Below, piece by piece: positions 1-9,744 of a stretch of DNA of 64,000 nucleotides. The stretch is from Prolixibacteraceae bacterium (lineage in GTDB: Bacteria; Bacteroidota; Bacteroidia; Bacteroidales; Prolixibacteraceae). The translations under genes and the position numbers were made by a program. The stretch spans positions 2,542,001 through 2,606,000 of the forward strand of contig CP082230.1 in the NCBI GenBank assembly GCA_019856515.1, written 5' to 3'. Numbering within the stretch: position 1 is the stretch's first letter; each line of letters opens with the position of its first letter. The notes beneath the pieces were generated by a model. That model saw nothing but the letters and a program-made list of their open reading frames with translations, was not told where the DNA came from and made no database searches.

Positions 1-1075
1 TATTCTGCACTTTATCTTTATGACAAGGCATACATGCATTATTAAAGTCTTTCTTTGCGAAACGATAGCGACCACTTGATGTATGACATGTTACACAATC
101 CATATCTGCTCCTTCTTGTATACATGGACTCTGACTCCATGAGGTATAGGTGTAATTCTCACCTAAATCACGACCATCTGGATAGTAATCAACGTTTTCT
201 AATGTCACTAGATTATAATGATCGTAAAACTTCTCTCCTGCCATAAACTTTGCCGTTAGTGGGCTCATTTTCGCATGACAAGCAGAGCATGTTGCATCGC
301 TTTGATGGTGGTCGAATGTTCGCCATGAAATCAAACCAAGCTCTTCAAGCTCTTCACCTTTCGCTTCTGCCTCACGACATAGACGAATGTGATCTTTTGA
401 AGGACCGTGACAAGCTTCACAATTGATACCTGGTTCTTTCCAAATTAAATGGTATGAATCAGTATTTAAATCATAATTCTTTGTCATCTGACTCACATGA
501 CAGTCATGACAGGTTGTATTGAAGGTATACATATAATGCTTCCAAGGCAGTGCTTCATCTTCGAGATCACTATCCCCAAAATGTCTCATCCCACTCTCTT
601 GTGCATTATACCACTCACTTTTATTAATATCGAAGGCCAACGGAAGTGTCTGGAGTTTTCCTCTCTCCAATTCCGTCATGAAATAGTAAATATTCTTTCC
701 TCCCATGGAATAAACCGCTTCGTAATCGGTTACATTACCATCCTTATCTTGTTCCTCATAGATCAACTTGCCCTTTTTGTTTACAATTCGAAATTGAACA
801 TTTTCGACAGGAGTCCATTCAGGAAAATGAGGAAGATTCTTTGTTATAAATTCAGGTGTAATTGGCTGCATCGCCTTGCCATGATGAGAAGGTTCCCATA
901 ACTTATAGAAACGCTCATGACACTCTTTACAACTCTCTGATCCGGCATAACCATCATCCGTAACATCCTCTTTTTTCACACTCTTACAGGCATGAAAGAA
1001 AAGTAATGTTCCAAAAACCAGTCCAAGCACGACTGGAGCCATAATAAAATACCTAGCAATACTATTTTTACTCAT
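1..1075 (-). CDS. Multihaem cytochrome c, C-terminal end cut by the window edge
   Basis: The frame is open from an ATG at 1075 to the left edge, giving about 358 visible residues without a stop. Six CXXCH haem-attachment motifs are visible in order (CKECH, CHDCH, CEACH, CSACH, CVTCH, CMPCH), which marks a periplasmic electron-transfer protein with at least six covalent haems. The N-terminus has a hydrophobic segment ending FFHAC, which is either a membrane anchor or a weak lipobox. The first haem region (ESCKECHERF, then SHHGKAM) resembles cytochrome c554-like multihaem proteins, some of which continue into tetratricopeptide repeats; that part would lie outside the window. No reductase partner is visible, so the donor and acceptor are unknown. 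Antisense frames in this stretch are shadows of it. Confidence 0.88.
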   Translation of the reverse strand, partial: MSKNSIARYFIMAPVVLGLVFGTLLFFHACKSVKKEDVTDDGYAGSESCKECHERFYKLWEPSHHGKAMQPITPEFITKNLPHFPEWTPVENVQFRIVNKKGKLIYEEQDKDGNVTDYEAVYSMGGKNIYYFMTELERGKLQTLPLAFDINKSEWYNAQESGMRHFGDSDLEDEALPWKHYMYTFNTTCHDCHVSQMTKNYDLNTDSYHLIWKEPGINCEACHGPSKDHIRLCREAEAKGEELEELGLISWRTFDHHQSDATCSACHAKMSPLTAKFMAGEKFYDHYNLVTLENVDYYPDGRDLGENYTYTSWSQSPCIQEGADMDCVTCHTSSGRYRFAKKDFNNACMPCHKDKVQN

Positions 1076-1276
1076 TAAATGCTTTTTTTCTCGTCCGAAA
1101 GTTAATCATCTTTTTCTAATACAACACCTTGATTACTTGTTAACATGCTTAAATTCATTATAAATTACGATCATTATAGTAAATGTTACATGAGCTGCAA
1201 GAGATGTTACAAGAGTAACGTACAGTCCCTTTAAATGGTTCTCATAATGGCCTATTCATAACCAATATGCATAAAA

Positions 1277-1309
1277 ATGCCACTCTTGTTATGAAAACAA
1301 AAGTGGCAT
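1277..1309 (-). terminator. Rho-independent terminator of mtaB
   Basis: Arms 1277-1290 and 1296-1309 form a 14-bp stem with one G-U pair and a 5-nt loop. On the minus strand it is followed by TTTTAT. It lies about 33 bases past the mtaB stop codon. Confidence 0.75.
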
Positions 1310-1342
1310 GCTATAATTAAAGACTTATATATCTTTATATTT

Positions 1343-2665
1343 CTAATCAACAAATGATGCTTCCATATTTCCTTTTTCATTAATACCTGTTAAACAGACA
1401 GAAAATGTTTTATTTACTTTCTCAGCATCATAAGGCATTTCAACTTTCACATAATTATCACTCCAACCTACCATTTTTGACTTATCTCTTTGCTCTTCGA
1501 ATAGCACATTGGTCGTTTGTCCAATACTTTGTTCATAGAACATGCGTAGAAAACGATCAGAAATCATCTGAAGATGTTTTGCTCTCTCTTTTCTTTCGGC
1601 CACTGGCACCTTACCATCAATTTCGATAGCTTTCGTATTAGAACGCTCTGAATATGGAAAAACGTGCAATTGAGAAATTGGCAGATTGGTAATAAACTGA
1701 AGTGCATCATTAAAATACTCCTTCGTTTCACCACTCATCCCTGCTATCACATCAACACCAATAAAAGCGTGAGGCATCAATGATTTAATCTTTAAAACAC
1801 GACTTTCAAACACCTCTCTCTTATACTTTCGTTTCATTAACTCAAGTACATGATTATTCCCTGCTTGTAGAGGGATATGAAAGTGTGGTGCGATCTTATT
1901 TGAAATAGAAGCATACTCAATGACTTCATCTGTCAATAAATTTGGTTCAATAGAAGATATACGTATTCTCTCAATACCATCAACCTTATCTAAAGCCTTT
2001 ATCAAGTCTAAAAAAGACTCTCCTGTACTTCTACCAAAATCGCCAATATTGACCCCAGTAAGAATAATCTCTTTGGTTCCCTTCGAAGCTATTTCATAGG
2101 CCTCTTTCACCAAAGATTCAATACTTGGATTACGGCTCTTTCCTCTTGCCAATGGAATGGTACAATAACTACAGAAATAATTACATCCATCTTGAACTTT
2201 CAAGAATGTACGTGTTCTATCCCCAAAAGAGTAAGCATGATTAAATGTTTCGATATCCTTAAATTGGCAAGTCGAAGTAACACCTTTTTCATGCTTCTGA
2301 AGATTCTCTAAATATTTGGTGATATTAAATTTATCTGTCGCACCAAGAACCAAATCCACTCCAGGAATCTTAATGATCTCATCAGGCTTCAACTGAGCAT
2401 AACAACCAATAACCACAATAAATGCAGCAGGATTTTGCTTCTCAGCTTGCTTAATTAATTGGCGACTTTTTTTATCTGCAGCATCTGTTACTGAACATGT
2501 ATTAATCACATATACATCTGCCGACTCTTTAAAATCAACTCGATTGAACCCCAACTCCTTGAAAGACCTAGCAATAGTTGAAGTCTCTGAAAAATTCAAT
2601 TTACACCCAAGTGTCGTGAAAGCTACTCTTTTATCTGAGTAGTTCATTATATATTCTGTATTCAT
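1343..2665 (-). CDS. mtaB: tRNA (N6-threonylcarbamoyladenosine(37)-C2)-methylthiotransferase MtaB
   Basis: Radical SAM methylthiotransferase that converts t6A37 to ms2t6A37 in ANN-decoding tRNAs, in the cytoplasm. The N-terminal UPF0004 domain has its three cluster cysteines (C21 in TLGCKLN, C57 in NTCSVT, C88 in IGCYAQ). The radical SAM CxxxCxxC follows at C161, C165 and C168 (CNYFCSYC), and a C-terminal TRAM-like region completes about 440 residues, the normal family length. The sequence TLGCKLN followed by NTCSVT is typical of MtaB rather than MiaB or RimO. Two ATGs are possible, at 2665 and 2647; the second gives the usual short N-terminus. A good promoter lies upstream and a terminator downstream, so the gene looks monocistronic. 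Confidence 0.93.
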   Translation of the reverse strand: MNTEYIMNYSDKRVAFTTLGCKLNFSETSTIARSFKELGFNRVDFKESADVYVINTCSVTDAADKKSRQLIKQAEKQNPAAFIVVIGCYAQLKPDEIIKIPGVDLVLGATDKFNITKYLENLQKHEKGVTSTCQFKDIETFNHAYSFGDRTRTFLKVQDGCNYFCSYCTIPLARGKSRNPSIESLVKEAYEIASKGTKEIILTGVNIGDFGRSTGESFLDLIKALDKVDGIERIRISSIEPNLLTDEVIEYASISNKIAPHFHIPLQAGNNHVLELMKRKYKREVFESRVLKIKSLMPHAFIGVDVIAGMSGETKEYFNDALQFITNLPISQLHVFPYSERSNTKAIEIDGKVPVAERKERAKHLQMISDRFLRMFYEQSIGQTTNVLFEEQRDKSKMVGWSDNYVKVEMPYDAEKVNKTFSVCLTGINEKGNMEASFVD

Positions 2666-2725
2666 CTTTCTCTCCCAAAATAGTCTAAATAACTAAAAAC
2701 AAACCATATAATACATATGGATCGG

Positions 2726-2757
2726 CAAAAATAAGAATGTAAATCCCTATTATCAAA
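2726..2757 (-). promoter_or_regulatory. Bacteroidota-type promoter for mtaB
   Basis: On the minus strand TTTG (2757-2754) is followed after 20 bases by TATTTTTG (2733-2726), matching the Bacteroidota consensus of TTTG near -33 and TAnnTTTG near -7. The implied leader before the ATG at 2665 is about 50 nt. Confidence 0.6.
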
Positions 2758-2834
2758 CTAAAAGATCTTTTTTTATTCGAAGAAAAAAACTCTTATCATA
2801 GAGCCATTTGAAATAATTTGATATATTGCAAAAA

Positions 2835-2860
2835 GAGAGCCTTAGTAGGACAAGGCTCTC
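2835..2860 (-). terminator. Hairpin, possible second terminator behind the peptidase gene
   Basis: Perfect 9-bp arms 2835-2843 and 2852-2860 with an 8-nt loop, followed on the minus strand by TTTTTGC. It lies 120 bases beyond the first terminator of the upstream gene. It could be a backup terminator or the trace of a lost gene. Confidence 0.4.
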
Positions 2861-2985
2861 AAGGTGGAATTATACGGATAAAGGATTCGAGATATGATAG
2901 TGAAAAACGAGAATTATCGAACGTTCTTTATCCAATCCATCCCTAATAACATTGAAAACTAAAAAGTGTTTTGAAATAATACAAA

Positions 2986-3020
2986 AAAAGCATCTTATCC
3001 ATGATAGATAAGATGCTTTT
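2986..3020 (-). terminator. Rho-independent terminator of the C1-family peptidase gene
   Basis: Perfect 14-bp arms 2986-2999 and 3007-3020 with a 7-nt loop, followed on the minus strand by a run of seven T, 26 bases past the stop codon. Confidence 0.85.
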
Positions 3021-3045
3021 CCAGTACATTGTGTATATTTCTTTC

Positions 3046-4431
3046 TTAGTACATGAAATCCCAAGGTGGTAATACCACTGGTTTTTTCTTCAATACGTCT
3101 AAACTTTTCTGATCCAAATATTTTTTCTTTATAACTACACGGAACATGTAGTTGTCAAACCAATCATCAGAAAATGTAAGATATCCCTTATGTCCACTTT
3201 TTGCACCCCAACTATTCTCAAACTGCCATTTTGTTGACTTTCCATTTTTATCAACATCCACAGCAACTAGAGTCATCGCATGAGAAGAACCACTATCACG
3301 AGTATAAATACGCTCTTTCTTGTTCATTCCAAAATCTACACCATAAACAGCATTATAGTCATAGTTGTCGGTATCTAAGATACCATGTTTCGAATCAATC
3401 TGTTTACCTACATCACACGAAGCATACATTGCTTGATTATCTTTAATACTCTCCACAGCAAACTGCTTAATTACATCATTCGGAAGGTTCACATATTTCC
3501 AGTTCACCCCCTCTTCTGTATTTCTATAATTACGTATTTCATACAACTTGTAGTATGGACGAGTCGGATCATTCATGATCATCACATAATCATTCAAACT
3601 CTCTTTACCGATCACTTCATCGTAAAACGACTGAGGAGTATAGCGCTTTAATTCACTCAAGGAACCATCTTTCTTTTTGAATCTCCACTCAAACTCTTTT
3701 ACCGGCTCACCCAAGTTCAAACACAGCATACGATAAACCGCTTTCATCATCTCTTTCTTCTTCGCATAAAGCTCTTTCTTTTTAGCCCCCTGCTCTGCTG
3801 CTTGTCTTAGACGGATACCATCCTCACGAAGTTTGCGAACCAATAACTTATTCATCCAACGTGTATTATTACTAGAATGAGTTTCAGGCATCACACTCTT
3901 TGGTACAGCACCATATTTTCCAGCTACGTTAACAAATAGGTTCCAAACACCACCATCACCAATCACCTCATCAAAATACCAACGTACTTCACGATCAGTA
4001 ATTGGCTGCTTAGATGTCTCAATAATATTATTCAAAAACAAATTTGACTTCTCAAATAGATCCCAGAAAGAAAGATATACTTGTGAAAATTCAAAAGAAG
4101 AAGTTTTATATGCATCCATTACCTTTGGACGGAATACATTTAAACTTGTAAACAACCAACAGCGACCAGAACTTTCCTGATCTGTAATCCCATTGACGTC
4201 TACTTTATATTTAAAATAATGATCAAATTTACCTGCATTCTCTCTATTATATGCGATCGACTTTACATCGTTGTTAGATAAAGCATTCTCCATCGCTTTC
4301 GTATAACTATCTTTCTTATACGACCCTCTGATTTCTTGGATGTCAGCTTTTGTTAACTCCCCTTGTTTTTGTCCAAAGACAACAGAAGATAGCGCTAACA
4401 AACAGCCTAACCCGATACTCTTTTTAATCAT
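3046..4431 (-). CDS. Secreted aminopeptidase C / bleomycin hydrolase-like cysteine peptidase (C1B)
   Basis: Papain-fold peptidase of the bleomycin hydrolase/PepC group. The catalytic set is visible: Q85 and C91 in the segment QESSGRCWLFTSLN, H384 in SSHAMTLV and N406 in FENSWG. Length (461 residues) and the C-terminal PPWD motif fit the group, whose C-terminus trims substrates to aminopeptidase action. Unlike the cytoplasmic enzymes it starts with a signal peptide (MIKKSIGLGCLLALSSVVFG followed by Q), so it acts in the periplasm or outside. This exported form is common in Bacteroidota. It has its own terminator and no operon partner. Confidence 0.9.
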   Translation of the reverse strand: MIKKSIGLGCLLALSSVVFGQKQGELTKADIQEIRGSYKKDSYTKAMENALSNNDVKSIAYNRENAGKFDHYFKYKVDVNGITDQESSGRCWLFTSLNVFRPKVMDAYKTSSFEFSQVYLSFWDLFEKSNLFLNNIIETSKQPITDREVRWYFDEVIGDGGVWNLFVNVAGKYGAVPKSVMPETHSSNNTRWMNKLLVRKLREDGIRLRQAAEQGAKKKELYAKKKEMMKAVYRMLCLNLGEPVKEFEWRFKKKDGSLSELKRYTPQSFYDEVIGKESLNDYVMIMNDPTRPYYKLYEIRNYRNTEEGVNWKYVNLPNDVIKQFAVESIKDNQAMYASCDVGKQIDSKHGILDTDNYDYNAVYGVDFGMNKKERIYTRDSGSSHAMTLVAVDVDKNGKSTKWQFENSWGAKSGHKGYLTFSDDWFDNYMFRVVIKKKYLDQKSLDVLKKKPVVLPPWDFMY

Positions 4432-4980
4432 AATGGTTGATTTAATGTTACGATTCTATGTGTTCCTAATACTACAAAGATCTACAATAATATTTCATTA
4501 CAAAATGATATTACTCTCTTTACCCTTCTAAACTACCACTTATTTTTCATAATTTTCACAGTACTATCAATTCAAAGTTCCATCTCCCAGGATTAACAAC
4601 TACATAAATCCAATCCGACTTAAAAACATTTAAAACTGATTTTAACCCCATCAATTTTACACTCTTGAGCATTAATGAAACACACTCAAAATGCAGCCCA
4701 CAACAAACTAGACACAACACATTATATACAACATCTTAAATAAAAGAACAATCTAAAATACAATGTAGATAGATCGAAACCACTTTTACTCAATTGATAA
4801 ATGGAATATTATAACATAAAAAAGAGAGTCATAGACTCTCTCAAACACTAACTATAAATCGATTTGTTTTTGTATATTAAAAAGATAGAAGAAATACTTA
4901 TTCGAGTTAAGTGTTTACTTAACATCAAACTTGGCTATTACTTCCATCCTTTATTGTTTAAATTTCAGTCTAATACCAAT
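4432..4980. other. Intergenic region, no gene seen
   Basis: A 549-base AT-rich gap between the SusC/SusD operon end and the peptidase gene. Apart from the operon terminator at 4823-4841 I see no reading frame, RNA gene or clear TAnnTTTG promoter. Confidence 0.6.
4823..4841 (-). terminator. Terminator of the SusC/SusD operon
   Basis: Perfect 8-bp arms 4823-4830 and 4834-4841 with a tight 3-nt loop, followed on the minus strand by six T. It lies about 140 bases past the last susD stop codon. Confidence 0.65.
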
Positions 4981-6702
4981 CTACCATCCTGGATTCTGTG
5001 TCAAATTTGGATTAATTGCATTCTCATTTAGAGAGAAAGGATAAAAGTACATCTTATCGTTCCAAACACGATCTTGTAATTTAACTCGAGTATAGATCGT
5101 ATTACCTCCTTCTTGAGTAATACGAACACCATATATCTCTTTTACTTTCTCACCCATTTTCCAACGTCTAAGATCCCAGAAACGATGGTCTTCGAAAGCC
5201 AACTCTCTACGACGCTCATCGCGAATATAATCCATATCTAATAATGCTGGCATTGGCATACCGGCAGCATCACGAACTTGAGCTATTGCATCATAAGCAG
5301 ATAGTGTTAGCTCTGCATCTGTACCATTTACTGATCCAAATACTTCATACGCAGCCTCTGCATAGTTAAGTAACACCTCCGCATATCGATAAAGCGCATA
5401 ATGATGTCCATATTTGTCTACACGACCAGCAACTAGGTTTACATTAGGATCTATATAACGATTCATATAGTACCCGCTGTTAATCATACCTAGAATAGAA
5501 GTATAGTGTGCGCCATTTTCTACCGTATTAAGATTGATTTTTTGTTTATTATAATTAAACAATACACCGTTGACCTTAACATTTCTGTAGAGTCTAGGAT
5601 CTCTAATTTTCTTACCAGTTGCATCAAAGTATGGTTGATCTTTATGCGCAGCATTACCCCAATCAAATGGAGTTCCATCTGACATTTCGTAAATATCTAC
5701 TAAGTTTTGCGACGGAACATTCTTACCTCCAGATGAGATTCCTTCAAGATTGTAGGGTAAATTGTTCTGCTCGAAAGTTGCCTGAGGCGTATTACGACGC
5801 TCAAAAATCAACTGTTTAGAAGTTAGAACACCATTATCATATTTTGTAAATAGTGGATCTGCATCTTCACCTTGTAGTGAATACCATCCAGATTGAATTA
5901 AATCTAAAGAAGCTTTGGCTGCAAGTTTCCATTTCTCTTTATCGTTCGTTGGATTATGTAATTTACTTGCTGCATAAAGAAGTACTCTTGCTTTTATTGC
6001 CATGGCTGTACCTCTAGTAACACGCCCTGTCTCGCCTAAGAATCCATTCGGATCAACGGTTACAACTTGATGAGAAATAGGTAGTAAAGGAGCGACCTGA
6101 TCACACTCGTCTACAATATATTTCACCACTTCATGAAAAGTACTTTTCTTAAGAGTATTCACTTCTTCTATTTCATAAGTACGTGTTAGAAGAGGAACAT
6201 CTCCATATCTTTTGATCAATTCAAAATAGTAGTAAGCTCGTAGGATACGAACTTCATTCGGATACATTAATGCAGCAGGAAGAAGCTTATCTTTATAATC
6301 AGGATCATACTTATAACGTTCAACTCTTGAAATATCAAAATTCTCTAGGAAAGAGTTTGCCGATCGAATATAACCATAATATTTCTTCCAAACATCATCG
6401 ATACGGTTTGATGGAGACCATAGGTCATTGTAAATATCATAGACTTGGCCTTTTGGATCCGTATAAAGTGCATTATCCGTTGCCGATTCTCTTAAAGCTC
6501 CACTTATATTACCAAAATCACTATTAAGGCCGCTGTATAGATGCCCTGTTAAAGCATTCATACTGGTGAAATAGCGATATACTGTTTCCTTATCATTTCC
6601 CGTAGACTCATCTATATCTAGGAAACTTTCACATGCCACGAAATGAAAGCATGCAAAAACAAGCACTAATGCTTTTATCTTATTTAACCTATTCATTTTC
6701 AT
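4981..6702 (-). CDS. SusD/RagB-family outer-membrane lipoprotein (second pair)
   Basis: Surface glycan-binding lipoprotein that caps the SusC-type transporter encoded 5 bases upstream. The signal peptide ends in the lipobox FVAC, and the mature protein begins with the usual ESFLDI segment. SusD features follow: RILRAYYYFELIKRYGDVPLLT, RRELAFEDHRFWDLRRWK near the C-terminus, and the terminal NPNLTQNPGW. At 573 residues it is a normal length. It is the last gene of the four-gene operon. The substrate cannot be read from the sequence and no glycoside hydrolase is adjacent. Confidence 0.93.
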   Translation of the reverse strand: MKMNRLNKIKALVLVFACFHFVACESFLDIDESTGNDKETVYRYFTSMNALTGHLYSGLNSDFGNISGALRESATDNALYTDPKGQVYDIYNDLWSPSNRIDDVWKKYYGYIRSANSFLENFDISRVERYKYDPDYKDKLLPAALMYPNEVRILRAYYYFELIKRYGDVPLLTRTYEIEEVNTLKKSTFHEVVKYIVDECDQVAPLLPISHQVVTVDPNGFLGETGRVTRGTAMAIKARVLLYAASKLHNPTNDKEKWKLAAKASLDLIQSGWYSLQGEDADPLFTKYDNGVLTSKQLIFERRNTPQATFEQNNLPYNLEGISSGGKNVPSQNLVDIYEMSDGTPFDWGNAAHKDQPYFDATGKKIRDPRLYRNVKVNGVLFNYNKQKINLNTVENGAHYTSILGMINSGYYMNRYIDPNVNLVAGRVDKYGHHYALYRYAEVLLNYAEAAYEVFGSVNGTDAELTLSAYDAIAQVRDAAGMPMPALLDMDYIRDERRRELAFEDHRFWDLRRWKMGEKVKEIYGVRITQEGGNTIYTRVKLQDRVWNDKMYFYPFSLNENAINPNLTQNPGW

Positions 6703-6707
6703 GCCAT

Positions 6708-9700
6708 TTAAAATTTAATCTCGATACCTGCAAAAAGACTTCTTCTCTCTTCTAATTTAGTACCTTTATATTTAATATGATCAAAAGTATAAAGATCATT
6801 ACCTGCTACATACACCTTCAACTCCTCAAGTTTTATTTGCTTCACCCAGTTCTTTGGAAGCGTATAGTATACCTTCACGTTAGAGATGTTAAGGAAAGAT
6901 CCATCTTCTAGCCATTGCGTGCTTTTCTGGTAATTGTTTGCATTGTTCAGCGTAGACAAACGAGGTAAGTTTGCTTGATCTTTGGTCGTTTCTGTCCATC
7001 GTACATTCCCATCAGTGTAGTACCAATCCGAGATATTGTTCTTGCCTCTAAGAGGTTGGTATATTTGTCCATTGCTTTGGTGTACATCAAACATGGTAGC
7101 ATAACGCAACATTACATCAACCCCGAATCCTTTATACTCCATTCCAAAGTAAATTCCACCATAGATCTGAGGTGTGCTTGTTTGACCAATCTTAACCACA
7201 TCTAATTCATTGACTTTACCATCCCCGTTTTGGTCTTTATAACGAACATCTCCAGGGCGAACATCTGAGAAAAATTGTCTTGGAGTAGTTGGATCATTAA
7301 TCTCCTCCCATGAATTAAAGTAACCTATTGACTCTAAACCATAATGTTGTCCTACACGGTTTCCTTTACGCGTCAAATAAGGCTCTACAGGGAATTTTTC
7401 TCCATTCTCAATTATCTCCGACACTTGATATGTTGTAGTAGCTCCAATATAATAAGAGAAATCCTTCCCATCCTTTTGATAGTTCAACCCTAACTCAAGT
7501 CCTTTATAGTCGGTAGACCCTTTGTTTACTTGAGGAGCAGGAACACCCAATACTTCAGAAATGATATTTTGTGAATCAACGTAAGCATCACGTCTTTGAG
7601 TATAAAATGCGTCGGCAGTGAACGATAGGTTGTTAAATAGTACACCATCCACACCTACATTATACTTTGTATCGTCAACAATTGTATAATTTGGATTGGC
7701 AATGGTTCCTTCTTTTAATGATCCACTAGTGCCAATCTTTGCATTGGGGCCAAAAAGACTATAGCCTGTACCTGTAACCCAATACTGCTTATCCATATAC
7801 AATCTAGGGACATTATCATATCCAACACGTCCATAGGAACCACGAATCTTAAGGTAACCTAATGTTTTATCAGTATCCATTATTGGGGCCCATCCAGCAG
7901 ATATAGAAGGATATAATTTGAATTTATCTCCCTTAGGCAATTTACTCGACCCACTATAATTCAAAGACATATCTAAGAAATATCGATTGCCATAGTTGTA
8001 GTTCACTACCCCAACGGTATTTTCTCTGGTTGTATAAGTACCAGTAGGGTTATTCGACTCTCTTCTGTACTGTAAAACAGTATTGATATTGTGTTGACCA
8101 AAAGCACGATTCCAAGACAGATTACCTTTTATCGCATAACGGATATACTGTGTTTTAAGCCCCTTCACGCTTTCATTAAATGCTCCATTTTCCCCAATAA
8201 CAGTACTTTGTTTTTCAAGTAGTCCAGACGCAGGGTTTAAAATGAGTTGATTGGTTTCATAAGCATAAGTCTGAGAGCCTGTCTTCTGATATATGCCCGT
8301 GTTATCATACGCAATACCAGCAGAAGCTTTTAACCCTTTTGTTAATACGGATAGATCTTGTTCCACACTGAAGTTTGACCTAAACATTCTCATGGTGGTT
8401 TGGTAAAAACCTTTATTAGAATTAATCGCTATTGGATTTCTCTTATAAATCTCATCACCACCCCATTGATCAGAGGTCGTTCTAACAGGGAAAGCCAATG
8501 AAGGAGTAGCAAATAACCATTCGTAAGCTTTCGAGTCATCATATCGTACATCTTTATTGTTTTTCTTATATGTTCCCAAATTAGGTGCAGTATTTTCCAC
8601 TAGACGACCATTCAGATCTACACGAACTAATGTTGACTTTGTAATATCAATATCTAAATTGGTTCTTACATTTAGCTGATAATCTCTAAATTGTGTATCA
8701 TACTTACCACTTCTTTCTGCATAATCAGGATTCAAGAACTCTTTGTTGTTTTGATAATTGATATTTGTGTAATAACGAATATTCTTACCTCCGCCATCAA
8801 AAGTCATGTTAAAAACATTATTCACAGCATGGTTGCGTGTTCCTTCTCCGACCCAATCTACGTTTGGATACAAGTCTGCATCATAGCCATCACCTGCCCC
8901 ATTACGATAGTAGTCAATCTGTTGCTGAGAATATCTAGAGAACATTTGATTCACTCCTGCAGGTATAGTTGCAGGATCAACCCCATAGTAGTTGTCATAG
9001 TAAAGCGCTTCGTTTACAGCAGTGGCATATCCTGCAGCATCCAACATTTTAGGGTTATTGATCGCAGTAATCTGACCGCGTTTATAATCTGCTTTAATAT
9101 TAAAACTGTTATACGCACCTCTTTTGGTCGTTACAACAATCGCTCCATTCGCACCTCTTACACCATATAAAGCCAAGGCTGCTGCATCTTTCAATACAGT
9201 AACCGACTCAATATCTTCTGGGTTTACATTTTCGATCGTTCTTTCTAAACCATCTACAATCTGAAGTGCACTACCTTGACCACGAACATTTTTATTATAA
9301 AGCCCTGTTAAATAGCCTTGATATAGTGACTCCACATTATTTGATGCATTGCGATGTAATTCATTATAGGTTACTGAACTTGTTGCAGCAGTAGATGTTC
9401 TTTTCAATATCGCCTCTACTTGACTCTCAATCAACAAGTCGTTCTCTTCAAGAATTATTTGATTATTCTGTTCTTTCGCCCACACTCTTTTGACCATACG
9501 ATCGGCATAATTTATCTCAATATATGGATCTGCGGTTTCAAGAATAAAGATACCACTGTCGTCTGTTAAAGTATGAATTGATTTAGTACTTACCACAGAA
9601 ACTTTGACGCCTTTCATAGGGTCTCCATTACGATCTAACACCACACCGCTAACCTGCTGTGCAATCGCTGTAACGGTACAAATGATCGATAAGAGTATCG

Positions 9701-9719
9701 ATAATATATATTTTTTCAT
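6708..9719 (-). CDS. SusC/RagA-family TonB-dependent outer-membrane transporter (second pair)
   Basis: Twenty-two-strand TonB-dependent importer working with the SusD-type protein just downstream. It has a signal peptide (MKKYILSILLSIICTVTAIA then QQ), a carboxypeptidase-regulatory-like domain (QVSGVVLDRNGDPMKGVKV), and a plug with the SusC signature DIESVTVLKDAAALALYGVR followed by GANGAIVVTTKRG. The rest is barrel, ending GIEIKF with a C-terminal phenylalanine. It has 1003 residues, at the short end for the family. The N-terminal segment between the regulatory-like domain and the plug diverges from the canonical form seen in the neighbouring SusC. The start lies 25 bases after the preceding susD. 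Confidence 0.93.
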   Translation of the reverse strand: MKKYILSILLSIICTVTAIAQQVSGVVLDRNGDPMKGVKVSVVSTKSIHTLTDDSGIFILETADPYIEINYADRMVKRVWAKEQNNQIILEENDLLIESQVEAILKRTSTAATSSVTYNELHRNASNNVESLYQGYLTGLYNKNVRGQGSALQIVDGLERTIENVNPEDIESVTVLKDAAALALYGVRGANGAIVVTTKRGAYNSFNIKADYKRGQITAINNPKMLDAAGYATAVNEALYYDNYYGVDPATIPAGVNQMFSRYSQQQIDYYRNGAGDGYDADLYPNVDWVGEGTRNHAVNNVFNMTFDGGGKNIRYYTNINYQNNKEFLNPDYAERSGKYDTQFRDYQLNVRTNLDIDITKSTLVRVDLNGRLVENTAPNLGTYKKNNKDVRYDDSKAYEWLFATPSLAFPVRTTSDQWGGDEIYKRNPIAINSNKGFYQTTMRMFRSNFSVEQDLSVLTKGLKASAGIAYDNTGIYQKTGSQTYAYETNQLILNPASGLLEKQSTVIGENGAFNESVKGLKTQYIRYAIKGNLSWNRAFGQHNINTVLQYRRESNNPTGTYTTRENTVGVVNYNYGNRYFLDMSLNYSGSSKLPKGDKFKLYPSISAGWAPIMDTDKTLGYLKIRGSYGRVGYDNVPRLYMDKQYWVTGTGYSLFGPNAKIGTSGSLKEGTIANPNYTIVDDTKYNVGVDGVLFNNLSFTADAFYTQRRDAYVDSQNIISEVLGVPAPQVNKGSTDYKGLELGLNYQKDGKDFSYYIGATTTYQVSEIIENGEKFPVEPYLTRKGNRVGQHYGLESIGYFNSWEEINDPTTPRQFFSDVRPGDVRYKDQNGDGKVNELDVVKIGQTSTPQIYGGIYFGMEYKGFGVDVMLRYATMFDVHQSNGQIYQPLRGKNNISDWYYTDGNVRWTETTKDQANLPRLSTLNNANNYQKSTQWLEDGSFLNISNVKVYYTLPKNWVKQIKLEELKVYVAGNDLYTFDHIKYKGTKLEERRSLFAGIEIKF

Positions 9720-9744
9720 GTCGTTTCTTTTTTTGATCTAAACT

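Noticed and set aside
497..901. 134-codon plus-strand reading frame
   Set aside because: It is antisense to the multihaem cytochrome, whose six CXXCH motifs establish the real frame.
2870..3064. 64-codon minus-strand frame downstream of the C1 peptidase
   Set aside because: It overlaps the peptidase end and reads through its terminator hairpin.
8691..9170. 159-codon plus-strand reading frame
   Set aside because: It lies fully antisense to the strongly supported SusC-type gene and shows no protein features of its own.
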